Source: Pycnopodia helianthoides (taxonomy: Eukaryota; Echinodermata; Asteroidea; Forcipulatida; Asteriidae). Taken from it: DNA of 64,000 nucleotides. Numbering within the stretch: position 1 is the first letter of the stretch; each line of letters opens with the position of its first letter. Position numbers and translations under genes: made by a program. The notes below the pieces were generated by a model. That model saw only the letters and a list, made by a program, of their open reading frames with translations. It searched no databases and was not told where the DNA came from. Shown here piece after piece: positions 12,766 to 25,380 of the stretch. The stretch is from NCBI GenBank assembly GCA_032158295.1, contig CM063253.1, positions 396,001 through 460,000 on the forward strand, read 5' to 3'.

Positions 12766-13136
12766 TTAAAGGGTGTGGACAGCGTAGGTAAGATTGAAAA
12801 TATAAATGCTCACATAATTGCACATAACTTAAGTGGTATAACGATATCTATGATCAGGGAAAACTTTCCTTGAATTATTTTTGCTTGAAATGCAGCAGTT
12901 TATGAAAAATTAGTAAAGCAATTCGTTTTGATCTCGCGAGTCCAAAACTCGATGTTCGTAAACAAAAGGTTTTCCCCCACTATTATCTCGTGACTCCAAT
13001 GACCAATAATTGAGCTTAAACTTTTAGTGTTTGTTAATATTTCAAGTACGTATTGGGCCACTCAATTTCCTTGAATGGTTCACTCACTGTGGATACTGGT
13101 ATTTGACAATAACCAAAGTTGTCCACGTGCTCTTAA
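12766..13136. mobile_element. Degenerate MITE-like TIR element, GTGGACA family, copy A
   Basis: Starts TTAAAGGGTGTGGACAGCG. The reverse complement of its right end reads TTAAGAGCACGTGGACAACT, giving imperfect terminal inverted repeats with TTAA at both edges. The internal text (CTCGCGAGTCCAAAACTCGA, CTCGTGAC, CAATGACC, TTTGACAATAACCAAAGTTG) matches the 3' half of the copy at 16.7 kb. Similar TTAAAGGCAGTGGACA elements are, from general familiarity, abundant in sea stars. About 370 bp, no ORF, so non-autonomous. Confidence 0.6.
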
Positions 13137-16100
13137 TTTGTGGCTTGTGTCTCGTGTATAGGGCATCTAATGGAGAACGTGTCATCGTTCACTCAAACTG
13201 ACCGTTCAGCTGAACCCACGGTCGGGCTTAGACTGCGTGGTCACGGTCATCAATTGGGAAAAGTGCCTGCATTGACCGCAAGAAGAGACAAGGACATTGA
13301 CTAGTTCTCTTTCTTTCGTATATACATTTACTTCTTTAAGTGTAAACTGGGGACTTCATCTCATAAAAATCTTTCATATTAAAAATACAATCTTTACATG
13401 TTGACCTCTGACAAAAATTAAATAAAAAAATGAGCAACAGTAACAGACTGTTGGTTTGAATGAGTTGTATTATTATCATGTTTTAATGACCGTCGTGAAA
13501 TCTGTGAAAATCTATTTGTTTGTCAAATGCCTTTGTTTATAATAACAAAGAGCCAAAAATTGGTCACAATTACATGCCCCTTATTAATTAGACAAAAAGA
13601 CGGCCATTGCAGACAGCGCCACCAACGTTAAAACAGTAATTTCGGAGAAGCTGTTCATTTTGACTTGTAGGCAGATGCTTTGGTTAAAACTAAAATGCCA
13701 GGGTCAATTGAGATAGTCTTTCCGAGGAAACCGCATGAGTGTGAAATCTAGGTCAAGCTCTTCAGAACACATTTTGTCTTCCAAGCGCCACCAAAAGACC
13801 AATTTAATCAGACCTTCCACCAAAATGACGAAGTTTGTATTTCTTTAGTTTTATTGTTCGGTTTGTCCATTTTACGGGATTGCGGTAAGCCGCAAAATTC
13901 TGATTGACAGCGCTAAACCTACGAACTTCCGGTGTAAAAATCACCAAGGGAAAAAGGCCTACGTTAAACCTGTTTGCTTTTTAGTTTGCCGTTAAAAGAG
14001 GAATGGTGTTCAGCAAGTTTTCACGCCTTTGTTTAAACTTTGGTCAATGTTGAAAGAGTTTCAAGTCATTTTGGATCTGGAAACAAAAAAACCTTTTTGT
14101 AATAGTGTAATAGTCAGAGAAAGCAATAAGTGTATAACTTTTAACTGGAAACTTACTTTAAAAATGCAGGATTGATGGCTATGGAAAAAACAAATAAATA
14201 ATTGCGATTTCGTAGCTCACTGATTATAAAGTTTCTCTCGGCAGTCATAATGGGTAGAAATATTTTCGTCTCTAAAACAATCAAAGTCGAGGGGTAGTTT
14301 TAGAGACCAACACATCACCGCTGCTTACTTTGATTGCCACAACCAAAACATGCCTGGAAACATTTCAGCTAAAACGTGAATCTTTCTTCGGTGTTGTCAC
14401 TTAAACCTCTTTAATGGATTCTGGACATTGAGAATAAATTTACTCTTAAAACAATGTTCCAACCGTTCACCATGTCCGGGAAATGATTGTCGAGGAATAC
14501 ATTTGAAAGTATTATAAAAACTTGCGTGAGTTTTGCGTTTTTTAAAATTGTCTAGTTTAGAAGAATTAGTTTCTAGCCAAACTGCTACTTTAAATAGTAA
14601 ACTTTACATGTTACTGGTTCCCAACGTTTTGTTTTATTTAATGAATGTCAAATTACCTAAGAGCTGGGACAAAGCATGCAGGGGACTAAGTCAGAAACAA
14701 TAACTGACGTGTGAACGACGAAAGAGGGCGTTTTGTGCTTACATTGTGTACTCTGTAAGTATAAACAGCTGTTCTGTGGTTAAACGGGGATTACATTGAA
14801 TTTTCTTGCGCCACTCGTGACCTGTTTGTTTTGTTGTCAACAAAACTTTGATTTTAAAGATAGTATTTGAAAGAGCACCTCTTTTATAAAGTTACTTTAA
14901 ATTTGTTGTATAATTTTTTTTTAAACATCATCTTGAAATTAACCAAGAAGGTGAAAAAGAAGCAACTATAAACAGTAACCTTGCAACAACCATGTGTAAA
15001 ACTGCTTATTCTCCACACCATGCTAAGCTTCAAACATCACTTAAGAAGGTGTAAGCTACGTCACAGTTTTTTTTAAATAAATTGAAGTGCACTGTCATCA
15101 CAACAATTTTACAGTAACAAAGTTGCCAATGTTTGACATGTTTGTTTGGCTTCATTATCTGTGTGCAGGCAACTTCGATTCTTTGGTTCAGTTAACAGCC
15201 TTTCGGAAATTCATTTCTTTGTAGAAGTATTATCAGTGTTATTTACGTTAACGTGCGAATGTATCGTCTCTTTAAAAAAAAGTACAATGTAGTGATTCAG
15301 GACTACATGCTGACTAATCTTCTTCTTACGCGTTTATTTGGAACAATATGTAATTAAAAAAAAGGGCGAGCACCTTTTGTTTATATCTATTTAAAAATTT
15401 GCAAGAGACAACTGCGGCACTGAAATAGAACTCCTTCATAAAAAACCCTACACACAAGAAGAGAAAAAAACACTAAAAAGAAGAAGAAGAAACTCCACAA
15501 AAATACTCAAAATACAGGCTTGTGGAGGGGGGGGGGGCTGTCCCCACAGTACCCCACACTAAGAATGGAATTAAATCATTTTCAAATTGCTTACGTGCAA
15601 ACAATAATTCAATACACAAAGAGTTCTGGAAGGAATGAAAACCGAAATCGAAATACCACTCGGAGCGATTGGTTGCCGGGTTCCGACCGTGTCAGGCTGC
15701 CGCGGTTCGACCCATGTATGTATCCCGGCCGCTACTGTCATCGCGTAGATAAAGTGAAATGAAACACAAGTTGCACAAGTCTCTTCCATTGACGAGTTGT
15801 TTTTATGGAAGGGAATACCAATGGCGGTGTAACGATGTCAGGGAGCTTTAACTAATACAATAAGCTGCTTTGCCGATGTTATGGCTACTATCAAAACAAC
15901 TGTGTAATCTGGTGACAAGAAAACGTTATACAAAAAAAGGCCCCTCGACATTTTGGGCTGCAATAATTTATAAAGACACGGGTTAAAAGTGACGAGGAAA
16001 TTATTCTACTGGCTTACCTCATTCTGGTCTAAAGATGATTGTCCGTTGTCCTAGATTCTCTTATCAGACGACCTGGGAGGGGAGGGGAGGGGAGGGAGGT

Positions 16101-16734
16101 GAGGGGAGGGTTAGGTCCTCGGTCCTGCGCAAGCTGCAAACTCTCTCCCCCTCCTGTTCGAACCTCCTGACAATGGTTACGCAATTCCATATTTCCATCT
16201 TTACAACTGTGATGACTTTAAGTCCAGACATCAACATGTGATTGAAGAACACTCATTTGTTGCCTCTTCCTCATGCCTTAGTCTTCAACCCTGTTCTGAA
16301 AGTCAATCAAACGCACAGAGTACTTGGTAAATTGGTTCCATAATATAGCGTTGATTCGCTAAAAATTGGATACAAACAAGTCTATAAAGTAAAGTAAAGA
16401 TGACATAGCCCAACTGTATAAGACGAGTTGTCCATTGGCAACAAATTATGACTTTAAAACTCGTTTACTTTAATTTAAACTTGATGGAACTGTACACGTT
16501 TTTGTATAGAACTGACTTTGGCTCATTAAAATAGATCCAATGATCTAAGTCAACAATATTCTTTTAATTTGTTTATAAAAACGATATTCTATATTCCATC
16601 GCGGAATCTCCGTTGATAGCGCACTAGTGTTTCTAGAAATGCAATGTATTGTGAAGTTCAACCTAGAGGGCGCACTGTTTCACGGTGAGTGGTTTGCATG
16701 GAATAAAACCACCGTTTATCTTCTGCGTTCATAG
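13137..16734. other. Intergenic DNA, no gene seen
   Basis: AT-rich, largely unique DNA. Small items only: an 11-bp-stem hairpin (14268-14278 with 14297-14307), a G9 run near 15528 and a short GGGGA-repeat tract with G-quadruplex potential at about 16076-16110. The ORFs of 60-80 codons have no recognisable family. Confidence 0.45.
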
Positions 16735-17020
16735 AATTGTACATAACATACATGGTGGGAAAATTTCACAGTAATATTTTTGGCTGAAACGCGGTAGTTT
16801 CTGTAAAGAAATTATGAAGACATATAGTTTTCACCTCGCAAGTCCAAAACTCAAACTAGTACAAACATAAAGGTTTTCCACAATTTGTCTCGTGACACTG
16901 ATGACCAAATGACCTTATACTTTCACAGGTTACATGTAGCCTATGTTTTTGGGTCGCATTAAGTGCAGATACTGGTCTTTGACAACTACCAATGTTGTCC
17001 GCATGCTTTTAGTCTTAAGC
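16735..17020. mobile_element. Degenerate MITE-like TIR element, GTGGACA family, copy B (5' end eroded)
   Basis: Shares the ordered blocks CTCGCAAGTCCAAAACTC, GGTTTTCC, CTCGTGAC, TTTGACAACTACCAATGTTG and the GTCCGCATGC end with the 12.8 kb copy. The right end is clear; the left TIR is not recognisable, so the start is approximate. Confidence 0.5.
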
Positions 17021-19066
17021 TTCCTTTTGATGATTAATTTACAAGCCCAGGTCAATGTTTACTCAAATTAATCAACAACCTGTAAATCTGTGCCGGAGTG
17101 TAACCAATGCTGTAACTCCACTGTCCTTTGTAACTAAACAAACAGGTTACATTATCGTATGTGGTTGCGAGCGGCTCGAATTAACGGTTTATTAGCATCG
17201 ACTCTGTAAAGTCACATCTACTGTTATAACATTACTGTTAGACACAATACAAATATTAGACTTGGATTAGCAATCCTCTTAGCACAACCACCCGGTCACG
17301 CCATTCAATTCTATAACAGAGTTTGGCAACACAGCTTGTGATTATGTGTACCCTCCCAACCAGTGGACACAATTGAAAGTTCTCCCCTGCGTTTGTTTTT
17401 CTAAAATCTTAAAGGGAAATGAAGGTAGTACAAATAAATTAATTGCAGGTCCACCTAGTATGATTAAGCATTTTTTCAGGCCTGGGCGGTCCGATTTAAC
17501 ACACAAGTGTTGGTAACAACTTTTGTAAATTTTCTTTGTGATAGTTTCTGTGTCATAGATAGTCAGCCGTTTAGCACCTTGCTATAATAAATTGGCTTGG
17601 TCTATTTTATTCATTTCCATGTTAACTAAATATTGATTAATTGACTTTTATTTGGGTCAGGGCTCACAGGCCTTAAAATGTCTTGAGCTTTTGCCATTTT
17701 TATAGTACTGTATTTGCTTGTTTTTCTCCATTCCTTCAATTTTACCGTTTCGACCATGGTTTTGACAAAAAAGGACACTTTTTTGGTTTAGGTTCAGAGA
17801 AATGGAAACAAGTATTTGACTGTTTGAGTTTTCCTCCAAACACTGTCCTTTCTGGTTTTGTTTTCTTGTATTTTGCTATTTTCTTCTTCATCTCGACTGT
17901 GTCCAAATTTGTGTGTATTTTTAAATATATTCTCTTAATCTCTTTGTAGTTTGCCAAATAAACCCAACAATCAAATCAAAAATACAATGTCTGAAACCAT
18001 GACGATCGTGATGCTTTTTACAAGGTCACCATTTGTTCTTTCATTTTTATTTTTATTTATTTATTTTATTTATTTTATTTTTTTTTGGGGGGGAGGCTGG
18101 GATTGGTGACAGCAAATGAAACAGTTGCCAGGGTTGTTGTGTTGTTTTTGTTTTGTTTGAGGTTTGGGGGCGTGACTTAATCAACAACTTCATAATTGTC
18201 TTTGTCTTAGTCGTAGAAGTCACGAATTTATGACGTCATGTAGAAGTATTTTGACGTCATGTAGATCTGTAGTTAACTGTGAGGGATATGGGCTAGCCTT
18301 TTTTTCTTTCAAATAGTAATCAAAACCCAACTGAATTAATCTTATTACAGTTTTAGACGAAAAAGTCCTCAGCGCGCATTGTCAATATGTGAGACTTCCA
18401 TGTGAAAACAGTTTGTTATTCATCTGCAGTTGTTTAGCCTGTTTGCGGTCACGAACACCCCGATAGAGGGCAGTATACCATGGTAAGAGCAAGCGACTGG
18501 AACACGGCACTGTTCGATCAAAGAACACAATGGTCGCATAGTTTTATTTCAGAAAATAATGGAGCTTCAACAATCGAGTTTAAAAGCTGCAAATCCAAAC
18601 ATCCAGAACATCAAAGTGTGCGCCAGAAAACACCCCAAACTTCTCACCAAACTGAAATTGTTTGTTTATGGGTTTTTTCTGAGGGCCTTTTGACTTGAGT
18701 TTAATTCATTGGTAAAACAGTTTGAATGAAAGCAGACGACTAAACAGTGAATGATCTGTGTCAATATTGAATAACTTCTTAGTTTAATAAAAGAAGTGGA
18801 CTCGACATAGAGAAGCATTTCTGCGTTTTTGTGTCTTTGCTCTCCACGGAACACTCTTTTTGTTTATACTCTGGCGTCCCGGGAAATTCCACAGGGTAAT
18901 CAAAGATAGTCCAAGCTTTTGAAGAACAAAGATAGATATCGAGTGAGCAATTGCCTCTATTATTGAGTGGTATTTGAGAAAGGATGGTTGAGGGTTTGTT
19001 GTATCCATATAATGTTTGCATATTGTCGTCTGTCCTAGACGTGTATCTATAATGTGGTTGATAAGG
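17021..19066. other. Intergenic DNA, no gene seen
   Basis: AT-rich DNA with a TTTA/TTTTA microsatellite at about 18045-18086 followed by a G run. No exon-like composition or splice-bounded ORF was seen. Confidence 0.45.
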
Positions 19067-19634
19067 TTAAAGGAACATTACAGAATTGGTTTTTGCAACA
19101 AAACAGTTGCTTGCAGTGTAAGCACTTTATGTTAATCCACCATATGCATAAACTGACAAACCTGTAGAAGTTTGAGATCGATCGGCCATCTGGGTCACGA
19201 GAAAATAGTGAAAAACCGATTACACATTTGCAAGAAATCATATAGATTCAACAAATGAATAAAACGCTCACTGAGCGATAAACTCCAATCGGAAAATTAG
19301 TTTATTCATTTCTCATCAAATATGGCATTTCAGACAGAAATATTTCAAGGGATGTTTTCTACCATCATCATCATTAGACTGTAAGTTTTATGTAAATCTG
19401 TGATCAAAAAGTAAATTTTACAAGTTTTTTCTTACCAATTCTGTAACGTTTATATAAAATTTAAAATTTACACAAAAACAAAAAAATTAAATAGATGTTG
19501 ACTCTTCAAGCCATGTCACACAAGCCAATTAACAGGGAACCAGTTTCCTGGTAATCTCCAAGTTTTATGTAAATCTGTGATCAAAAAGTATATTTTACAG
19601 TTTTTTTCTTACCAATTCTGTAATGTTCCTTTAA
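19067..19634. mobile_element. TTAA-flanked TIR element (MITE), copy 1, with extra 3' segment
   Basis: Begins TTAA-AGGAACATTACAGAATTG and ends with the reverse complement, ...TTCTGTAATGTTCCT-TTAA. The body matches the copies at 31885 and 45365. This copy is ~568 bp: a first, mutated 3' end occurs near 19430-19448, then about 110 bases of new sequence, then a second copy of the last ~75 bases. It is either a longer ancestor of the shorter copies or a partial internal duplication. Confidence 0.82.
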
Positions 19635-21432
19635 CACACAGGACAATGTTGGTGTTGGGACGAGCGTCAAGTAGTCATTCATGGAGGAATCAAATTGTGC
19701 TCGTGTTAACGTAAAGATTTTGTAACATTTTGAGGTTCTTAACCTGCCTTGCCTTATTTTAGCCAGGCTTGTGTTATATATTCTTTGAAGACGGGGAGTA
19801 TTCACATCACGTCATCAACCTCATCCCCACAACCTTGCCCAAACCAGTTTAGGTGACCAGTCCCTTTAATAAATTAATATGTAGGCCTATCATCATAGTT
19901 TTGCATTTCGCTTTGCCTTAAATATCACATGAGGGCGCTATGCAACGAAAAAAAAAGTTTAAGCTGTGTCTGGGATGGTGGATTGGGTAGTGGCTATGGC
20001 TAGATTGCTGTCAAGGCATTTTCTCAACGTTATTTCTGCAGCCAACGGGGATAGCCGTAGCCAAAGTCGCACACAGTCTTGTGCCACCTTTGAAATAAAA
20101 CTGTATTCTAAAAGAAACCAGAACAATTGCAATTGTGAGTCAGAACGTAAGTCCTCACAAATTTTGTTTTTAATTAAAGGACTAGTTTTTTAATATATAT
20201 TTTTATCGCTTTGTCTTAAAGGGTAGGAATGAGAATGGAGGGGGACCGTACGTCAAGGGGGGGGGGACACATGGAACCCCACACATGACTCTCGAAATGT
20301 GTAATTCAACCCGGAGTATTTATAACTCACCCGGTAAAATAATGTTCATATCATTCCTTCTTTTCAAGATCTCTGGTTTGACATATTTGGTTTTATTCAC
20401 CCCACTGGTCTCTACACTGTCAGTACAAACGAGATAAGCAGTTCAATCTCCATTGTCCTGTTATGGCGCCCTCTATATGCATGGAAATAGACTAGCCAAC
20501 AACACCGTCTTGTCACAAGTGGGCTGCACTACACTGATAATGAAAAGCCTCACGAATAAATTAAATTGTAAACCCACAAATTTTGCTGTAAGTAAAAGAT
20601 TTTAAGGTCATGGCTTTTAGGGATTGTTGATCAATGGTCCAACATTGTCCCGTGGATCGTTTACATTCAACCCACCAGGGCGTTAAGAACGTAGACTAGT
20701 CCTCGAAAAAATGCCTTACTTTGCTCAGCGTACCAGTCCTAGTTTGCCAAGATGGACTCTGGCCAATTGAGTCGAAACAATAATAAAGTTAGTTGTCAGC
20801 AAAGGCTGAGAAACTTGGAAATTTTGTTTTTGTTTTGATTTAATTTTGTTGTGTAATTTTTGAATATTTGCCATTTGTTGATATGGGATCTTATTTAGAG
20901 TGGCGTGTCCAAATGAACCTTTGGTGCAGCTTCATCTCGGAGTGTCAAGATGCTGGCACGGACCTCATTTTATATGTCACAAGAGGGCGTACGTCAGTCA
21001 AACGATAAATGAAATACTGTTAGTTACTTTTTATGAGAAGTGGCATGTGTGAGCTTACTCAAACAGCCCAGCTGACCAGCTCCTTAAAGACACCCCTGTA
21101 ATCAATTTATGAAACCCAGCTTAGTGTCAATTGATTATTAGTTTTGAAAAGGTACATTCAAACCAAAGTTTCAAAGAAAATTGTCATGAAGGAATGGTAA
21201 TTTGTTGGATTTCGAAGAGTGTACATTTATTCCAATCCTCCAGTTAAAACTAAAATCATAAAACTATGTCATGAAAGCTTTACGATAAGGTGGATTGCAC
21301 ATTTAATATCATTCGGTAATGATATGCAATTAATTTATGCAGTTTCAAACGTTATGAAACTAAGAACATACTCCGAGATGACATGATCATGGGATTGATG
21401 CACAATAATTTACCCTAACCTAGACACAATCC
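19635..21432. other. Intergenic DNA, no gene seen
   Basis: AT-rich DNA. A GGCTATGGCTA / TAGCCGTAGCCA fragment near 19985-20065 belongs to the same family as the repeats at 53.7 and 54.0 kb. A G9 run lies near 20260. No coding signal. Confidence 0.4.
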
Positions 21433-21935
21433 GAAGAAGAAGAAGAAGAAGAAGAAGAAGAGAAGAAGAAGAAGAAGAAGAAGAAAAGAAGAAGAAGAAG
21501 AAGAAGAAGAAGAAGAAGAAGAAGAAGAAGAAAAGAAGAAGAAGAAAGAAGAAGAAGAAGAAGAAGAAGAAGAAGAAAGAAGAAGAAGAAGAAGAAGAAG
21601 AAGAAGAAGAAGAAGAAGAAGAAGAAGAAGAAGAAAAAGAAGAAGAAGAAGAAGAAGAAGAAGAAGAAGAAGAAGAAGAAGAAGAAGAAGAAGAAGAAGA
21701 AGAAGAAAGAAGAAGAAGAAGAAGAAGAAGAAGAAGAAGAAGAAGAAGAAGAAGAAGAGAAGAAGAAGAAGAAGAAGAAGAAAAAAGAAGAAGAAGAAGA
21801 AGAAGAAGAAGAAGAAAAAAGAAGAAGAAGAAGAAGAAGAAGAAGAAAGAAGAAGAAAAAAGAAGAAAAAGAAAAGAGAAGAGAAGAAGAAGAAGAAGAA
21901 GAAGAAGAAGAAGAAGAAAAGAGAAGAAGAAGAAG
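21433..21935 (+). repeat. (GAA)n microsatellite, 503-base uninterrupted purine tract
   Basis: Composed wholly of A and G on the plus strand: long GAA runs broken by AAAGAA, AAAA and GAGAA variants. Capable of triplex (H-DNA) structure. The Ser/Leu/Phe ORF on the minus strand is a translation of the repeat and not a gene. Confidence 0.97.
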
Positions 21936-22384
21936 GCTAAACCCACGAAGTATACACCATAAGGTATAAAACCAAAGTATCGTCCAATAGCAACTGCTAT
22001 TTTTAATTACTTAATTTTGTTCTGATTCCATTAGTAATTTATTTTATTTTATAAATCTATGATAATGAAAAGACAAAAAAATCCCAACACACCTTCCGTT
22101 TGATGTACTATCACTGTGGATGATCTACGGGACACTGCAACCTACGAGGATCAAGGTTTCCATTCGCCGTGAACTAATGTATTGACTGACGGTCACCACG
22201 CATCGATTTACGGTACGGTTGTTTGATCTCACCCGCTCAGATGGAGATGACTCGGTATTTTGCATGGTCGATCCCCATACAGCCTTACATCCAACGTGTT
22301 TGCTGATATTTGGTGGCGGTAATTTCCAATCGGTTTCGTGTTCATGTTGGAGGATACATTTGCTCTGGTCGAAGGGGTTTATGG

Positions 22385-22470
22385 ATAAATACTTATTCAA
22401 ACCACTGGTTATAGATGAAGCCACTGCAAGACTTGTAATTACAAGGTCGTGGGTTCGAGTTCCAAAGCTG
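22385..22470 (+). other. tRNA-like fragment, possible SINE head
   Basis: The segment AGACTTGTAATTACAAGG followed by GTGGGTTCGAGTTCC looks like a tRNA anticodon arm and TpsiC arm with a good box B. A clean D arm and acceptor pairing are not visible, so a functional tRNA is unlikely. A tRNA-derived SINE remnant is the best guess. Confidence 0.35.
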
Positions 22471-23576
22471 CCAGTCGATTGTCACCAGTTTCGTGTGACA
22501 ATTGTCACCAGGTTACCGTTATAAGTCTGTCGTTTGGGTCTCATTTCAAAATTCCCTTGAAGTAACTGGTATTCCACTCAGCAAACCACTGTGCCTGTTG
22601 CACAGAGGTTCCTCTAACATTTCGTGGCTTATCCCTCGGCCCAGAGCATGTTGAGCGCTCGGCGCAGAGCATGTTGGGCGCCATTAAAATCATGAAAGCC
22701 CACAGCTCACGTACACTATACCTTACAACTCAAAGTAGTTTAACTCAAGCTTTTCTTGTATGCAAAGTACAGATTCCTCTTAATTGTTGTCAAATCCAAG
22801 CCCTCGTTGACTTCAACCGTTTTGCATAATATGCCTCAAATGGTGACAAGAGGAATAAGTGTCTCATTGATGTATTAAACGACCCCCACTTAGACAAACA
22901 ACTCCTAGTATTTGATTTAATTGTAAAGAACATTCCCTGCTTCTTTTCAACTGAACACATCCACATGGAAACCACAAAGAGATTCATGTCCTTTGTATAG
23001 TTTATCAAAGGAATTGGTCAAGCACGTCTTGGAATTCAACGTATGCTAATTAGGTATCATTGAAGACTAGACATTTCCGAAAAAGAGTGAAATTGTACGA
23101 TTTTGTTTTTGCGCTTGTTATGTTACTTACACTCTCTCCTGTATGTAAATACTGTATATTATACTCTGTAACTTTGTTAGTAACAATATGTAGACATTTC
23201 TATATTTGTTTGTATTTTTTTGGAAATTGTAACCATCGCTGTATTGCAGCCTCGTGCTTACTAAAACTATGCAATGTTTTAATAAACTAGACATTAAAAA
23301 TAACACTGTGTGATGATGAAGTGAACCTGTGGGGGAGGAACATCTAGGACAGACAAAAGCTTTTCATTTGGAAGTGGATGGTGCTGACTTCATTAAAAAA
23401 AATCAGGGTTTAACCACTTTTACCTTATAATTCAAAGATTAGTTGGTAATACTTTAACTATAACAAAAAGATGATCTTTGCAGTGAGAAAGAAGCATCTT
23501 GTAAAACTTTGACAGACTCGATGGCCGTGCTTTATCTTGATTCAGAAAGACAGTAAGCCTATCGATTCAGCTGAAA

Positions 23577-23763
23577 GTCTGCTGAGCGCTGCACCTTATA
23601 TTGATTCAAAGAAGTATACCAGAAGATACATTGCGCATGTCTGCTGAGCGCTGTACCATATCTTGAATTAAAGAAGTACACCAGAAGATACCTTGCGCAT
23701 GTCTGCTGAACGCTGTACCATAATCTTGAATCAAAGAAGTATACCAGAAGATACCTTGCGCAT
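23577..23763 (+). repeat. 62-bp tandem repeat, three copies
   Basis: Units start at 23577, 23639 and 23701, each beginning GTCTGCTGA[G/A]CGCTG and ending ATAC[A/C]TTGCGCAT, with a few substitutions. The internal TATATTGATTCAAAGAAG motif recurs at 40.8-41.0 kb. The repeated-motif minus-strand ORF is a by-product. Confidence 0.9.
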
Positions 23764-24939
23764 TTGATCAAAACGAATTTGCTGACAGGTGTTTATTCTA
23801 AAATGAGAAAAAAAGATTCTCTGTCACAACTGAATACGTGAAAAATAAAACTATTTTAACCACTTACAGTCTTGCAAAATGTGATTGAATGAAGAATTGG
23901 AAGTCAACGCACACAACACGGTCTAGACTTTATGCATTTCCTTTTTATAACTCCATATAGAATGCTTATAATACATACCATTAGTCTGTTTTGTTTCAAA
24001 ACTGACAGCTTCATCAGTGGCTATGGCTAAACAGGCTCAGCCAACAGCCCTAGCCTTAGCCGAAGTCACGAGATTGATACGCGGTCTTTCTAAAAAGTAA
24101 AAAGTCACTTGTTTGACGAAACAAAGCAAAGACAAAATAACCGTGTTCTTGGTTTTTGATTGCAAAAACCGTGTTATAAAAATGTCGTAGTTTAAACTTC
24201 ATGGCTAACCAGAGCGGATTCCAACAGAACTCGCACAAGAATGGCCACGTTGACTTTATCAAGACACAAATTAGTGATTTCATAGCTATAATGATTGTTG
24301 GAATGTTCCTCGGTCACTACCAATCAAACAGAATAATACAATGTTTTACCCGTGGAAAAAAGCAATACATTTTCGGACTTGTGCCAATTTTAAAAGTCAC
24401 AAAAGCTCATTTTCTCTGTTCAGCATTTTATTTCGAGAACTTTATTTTTTTATGACAAAAAGGAAAACAGTTTTCCAGTACTTAGGGAAGACCAACAAAA
24501 TAATTTGGCTGTTCTAATGAACTCAAAAACGTTGTAACTATTTAAAAGGAAAAGAAGAGACAATACTTTGATTTATTTAAACAGTTTTGTTTTTGTAATT
24601 TCAAAGATTCTCGGTGCCCCAGAAAAGTAGCTGCATAATGAAGTTTACATAACTTCTAAAGAAATAAATTAAAAATAATTGTACACGGCCTACAAAAAGT
24701 AAAAATCACAATGACCCAGGCAAAAATATGGGACAAATGAAGGACCCACGGATACCAGTTATTTCTGTGATTTGTCGATCACCACATAGCAGGTGTTACA
24801 TGTCCCATGAAATTGTAGCCCCTGACCATCTGCAAGACTTGTTATTTTTTTCACCATTTGTCTTTATTGTAATGTTTCGATTTCGTCTGGACCCGAACAA
24901 AAGCTAGTCTGCATTTCCCTTTGCCGTTTACATCCAGCA

Positions 24940-25380
24940 AAACTCACGGGAGCTCTGGTCGTTTGGTGGCCAGGGTTAAAGGGGGGTAGATAAGGGGAGG
25001 TGGAGGCAAGGTAGCCGTGGCCCACTCGGGAGATGAGAGGTTTTGATCGGGTAGATGGCGAGGGCTTTCCACGCTGACTCTGCCGGCAGCTGCCCCGTTA
25101 CGCTCACCAGAACTCGCCCCTGACAAAAGCCAGAATGTGCTGGAACATTTCCCCGAGGTAGGTCCCCGTACCGGTCCAGGTTGTCAATCACTCCGCCGGA
25201 GCGATCCCGCGGGGCACATATTCAAAAGGGGGCAGAGAGGGGCCAATCGTTTGGCAGGCCTACCCCGAGTACAAGGGGGATCCTCCTGAGACCATCTCGG
25301 CCCTCTTTTCAATGGGTGGGGGAACTGTACGGTGGACAAGAAAGGAGGAAAAACAGTAGCAGATGACGGACCTATAGTTT
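24940..25380. other. GC-rich island of unknown function
   Basis: Base composition rises sharply to clearly GC-rich with several CpG for about 440 bases in AT-rich surroundings. Minus-strand frames give short peptides with no stop for 60-70 codons, and one frame reads GTYLGEMFQHILAFVRGEFW before TGA, but no single long ORF or family is recognised. It could be a CpG-island promoter, an eroded exon or retroelement piece, or horizontally acquired DNA. Confidence 0.4.

Larger units (their letters stand above)
21936..24939. other. Intergenic DNA around the 62-bp repeat, no gene seen
   Basis: Outside the tRNA-like fragment and tandem repeat this is AT-rich with no recognised gene. A small palindromic GGCTATGGCTA...TAGCCTTAGCC block lies at about 24010-24065, related to the 53.7 kb repeat. 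Confidence 0.4.

Noticed and set aside
15660..15730. Box-B-like GCGGTTCGACCC
   Set aside because: No cloverleaf and no box A at the right distance; GC-rich chance match more likely.
14720..20995. Several AGAGGGCG motifs as CTCF-like insulators between the DMRT genes
   Set aside because: Matches cover only the core of the CTCF motif, orientation is mixed, and the number in 64 kb is close to what chance would give; would need a matrix scan and ChIP.
21410..21946. 178-codon Ser/Leu/Phe ORF
   Set aside because: Pure translation of the (GAA)n tract.
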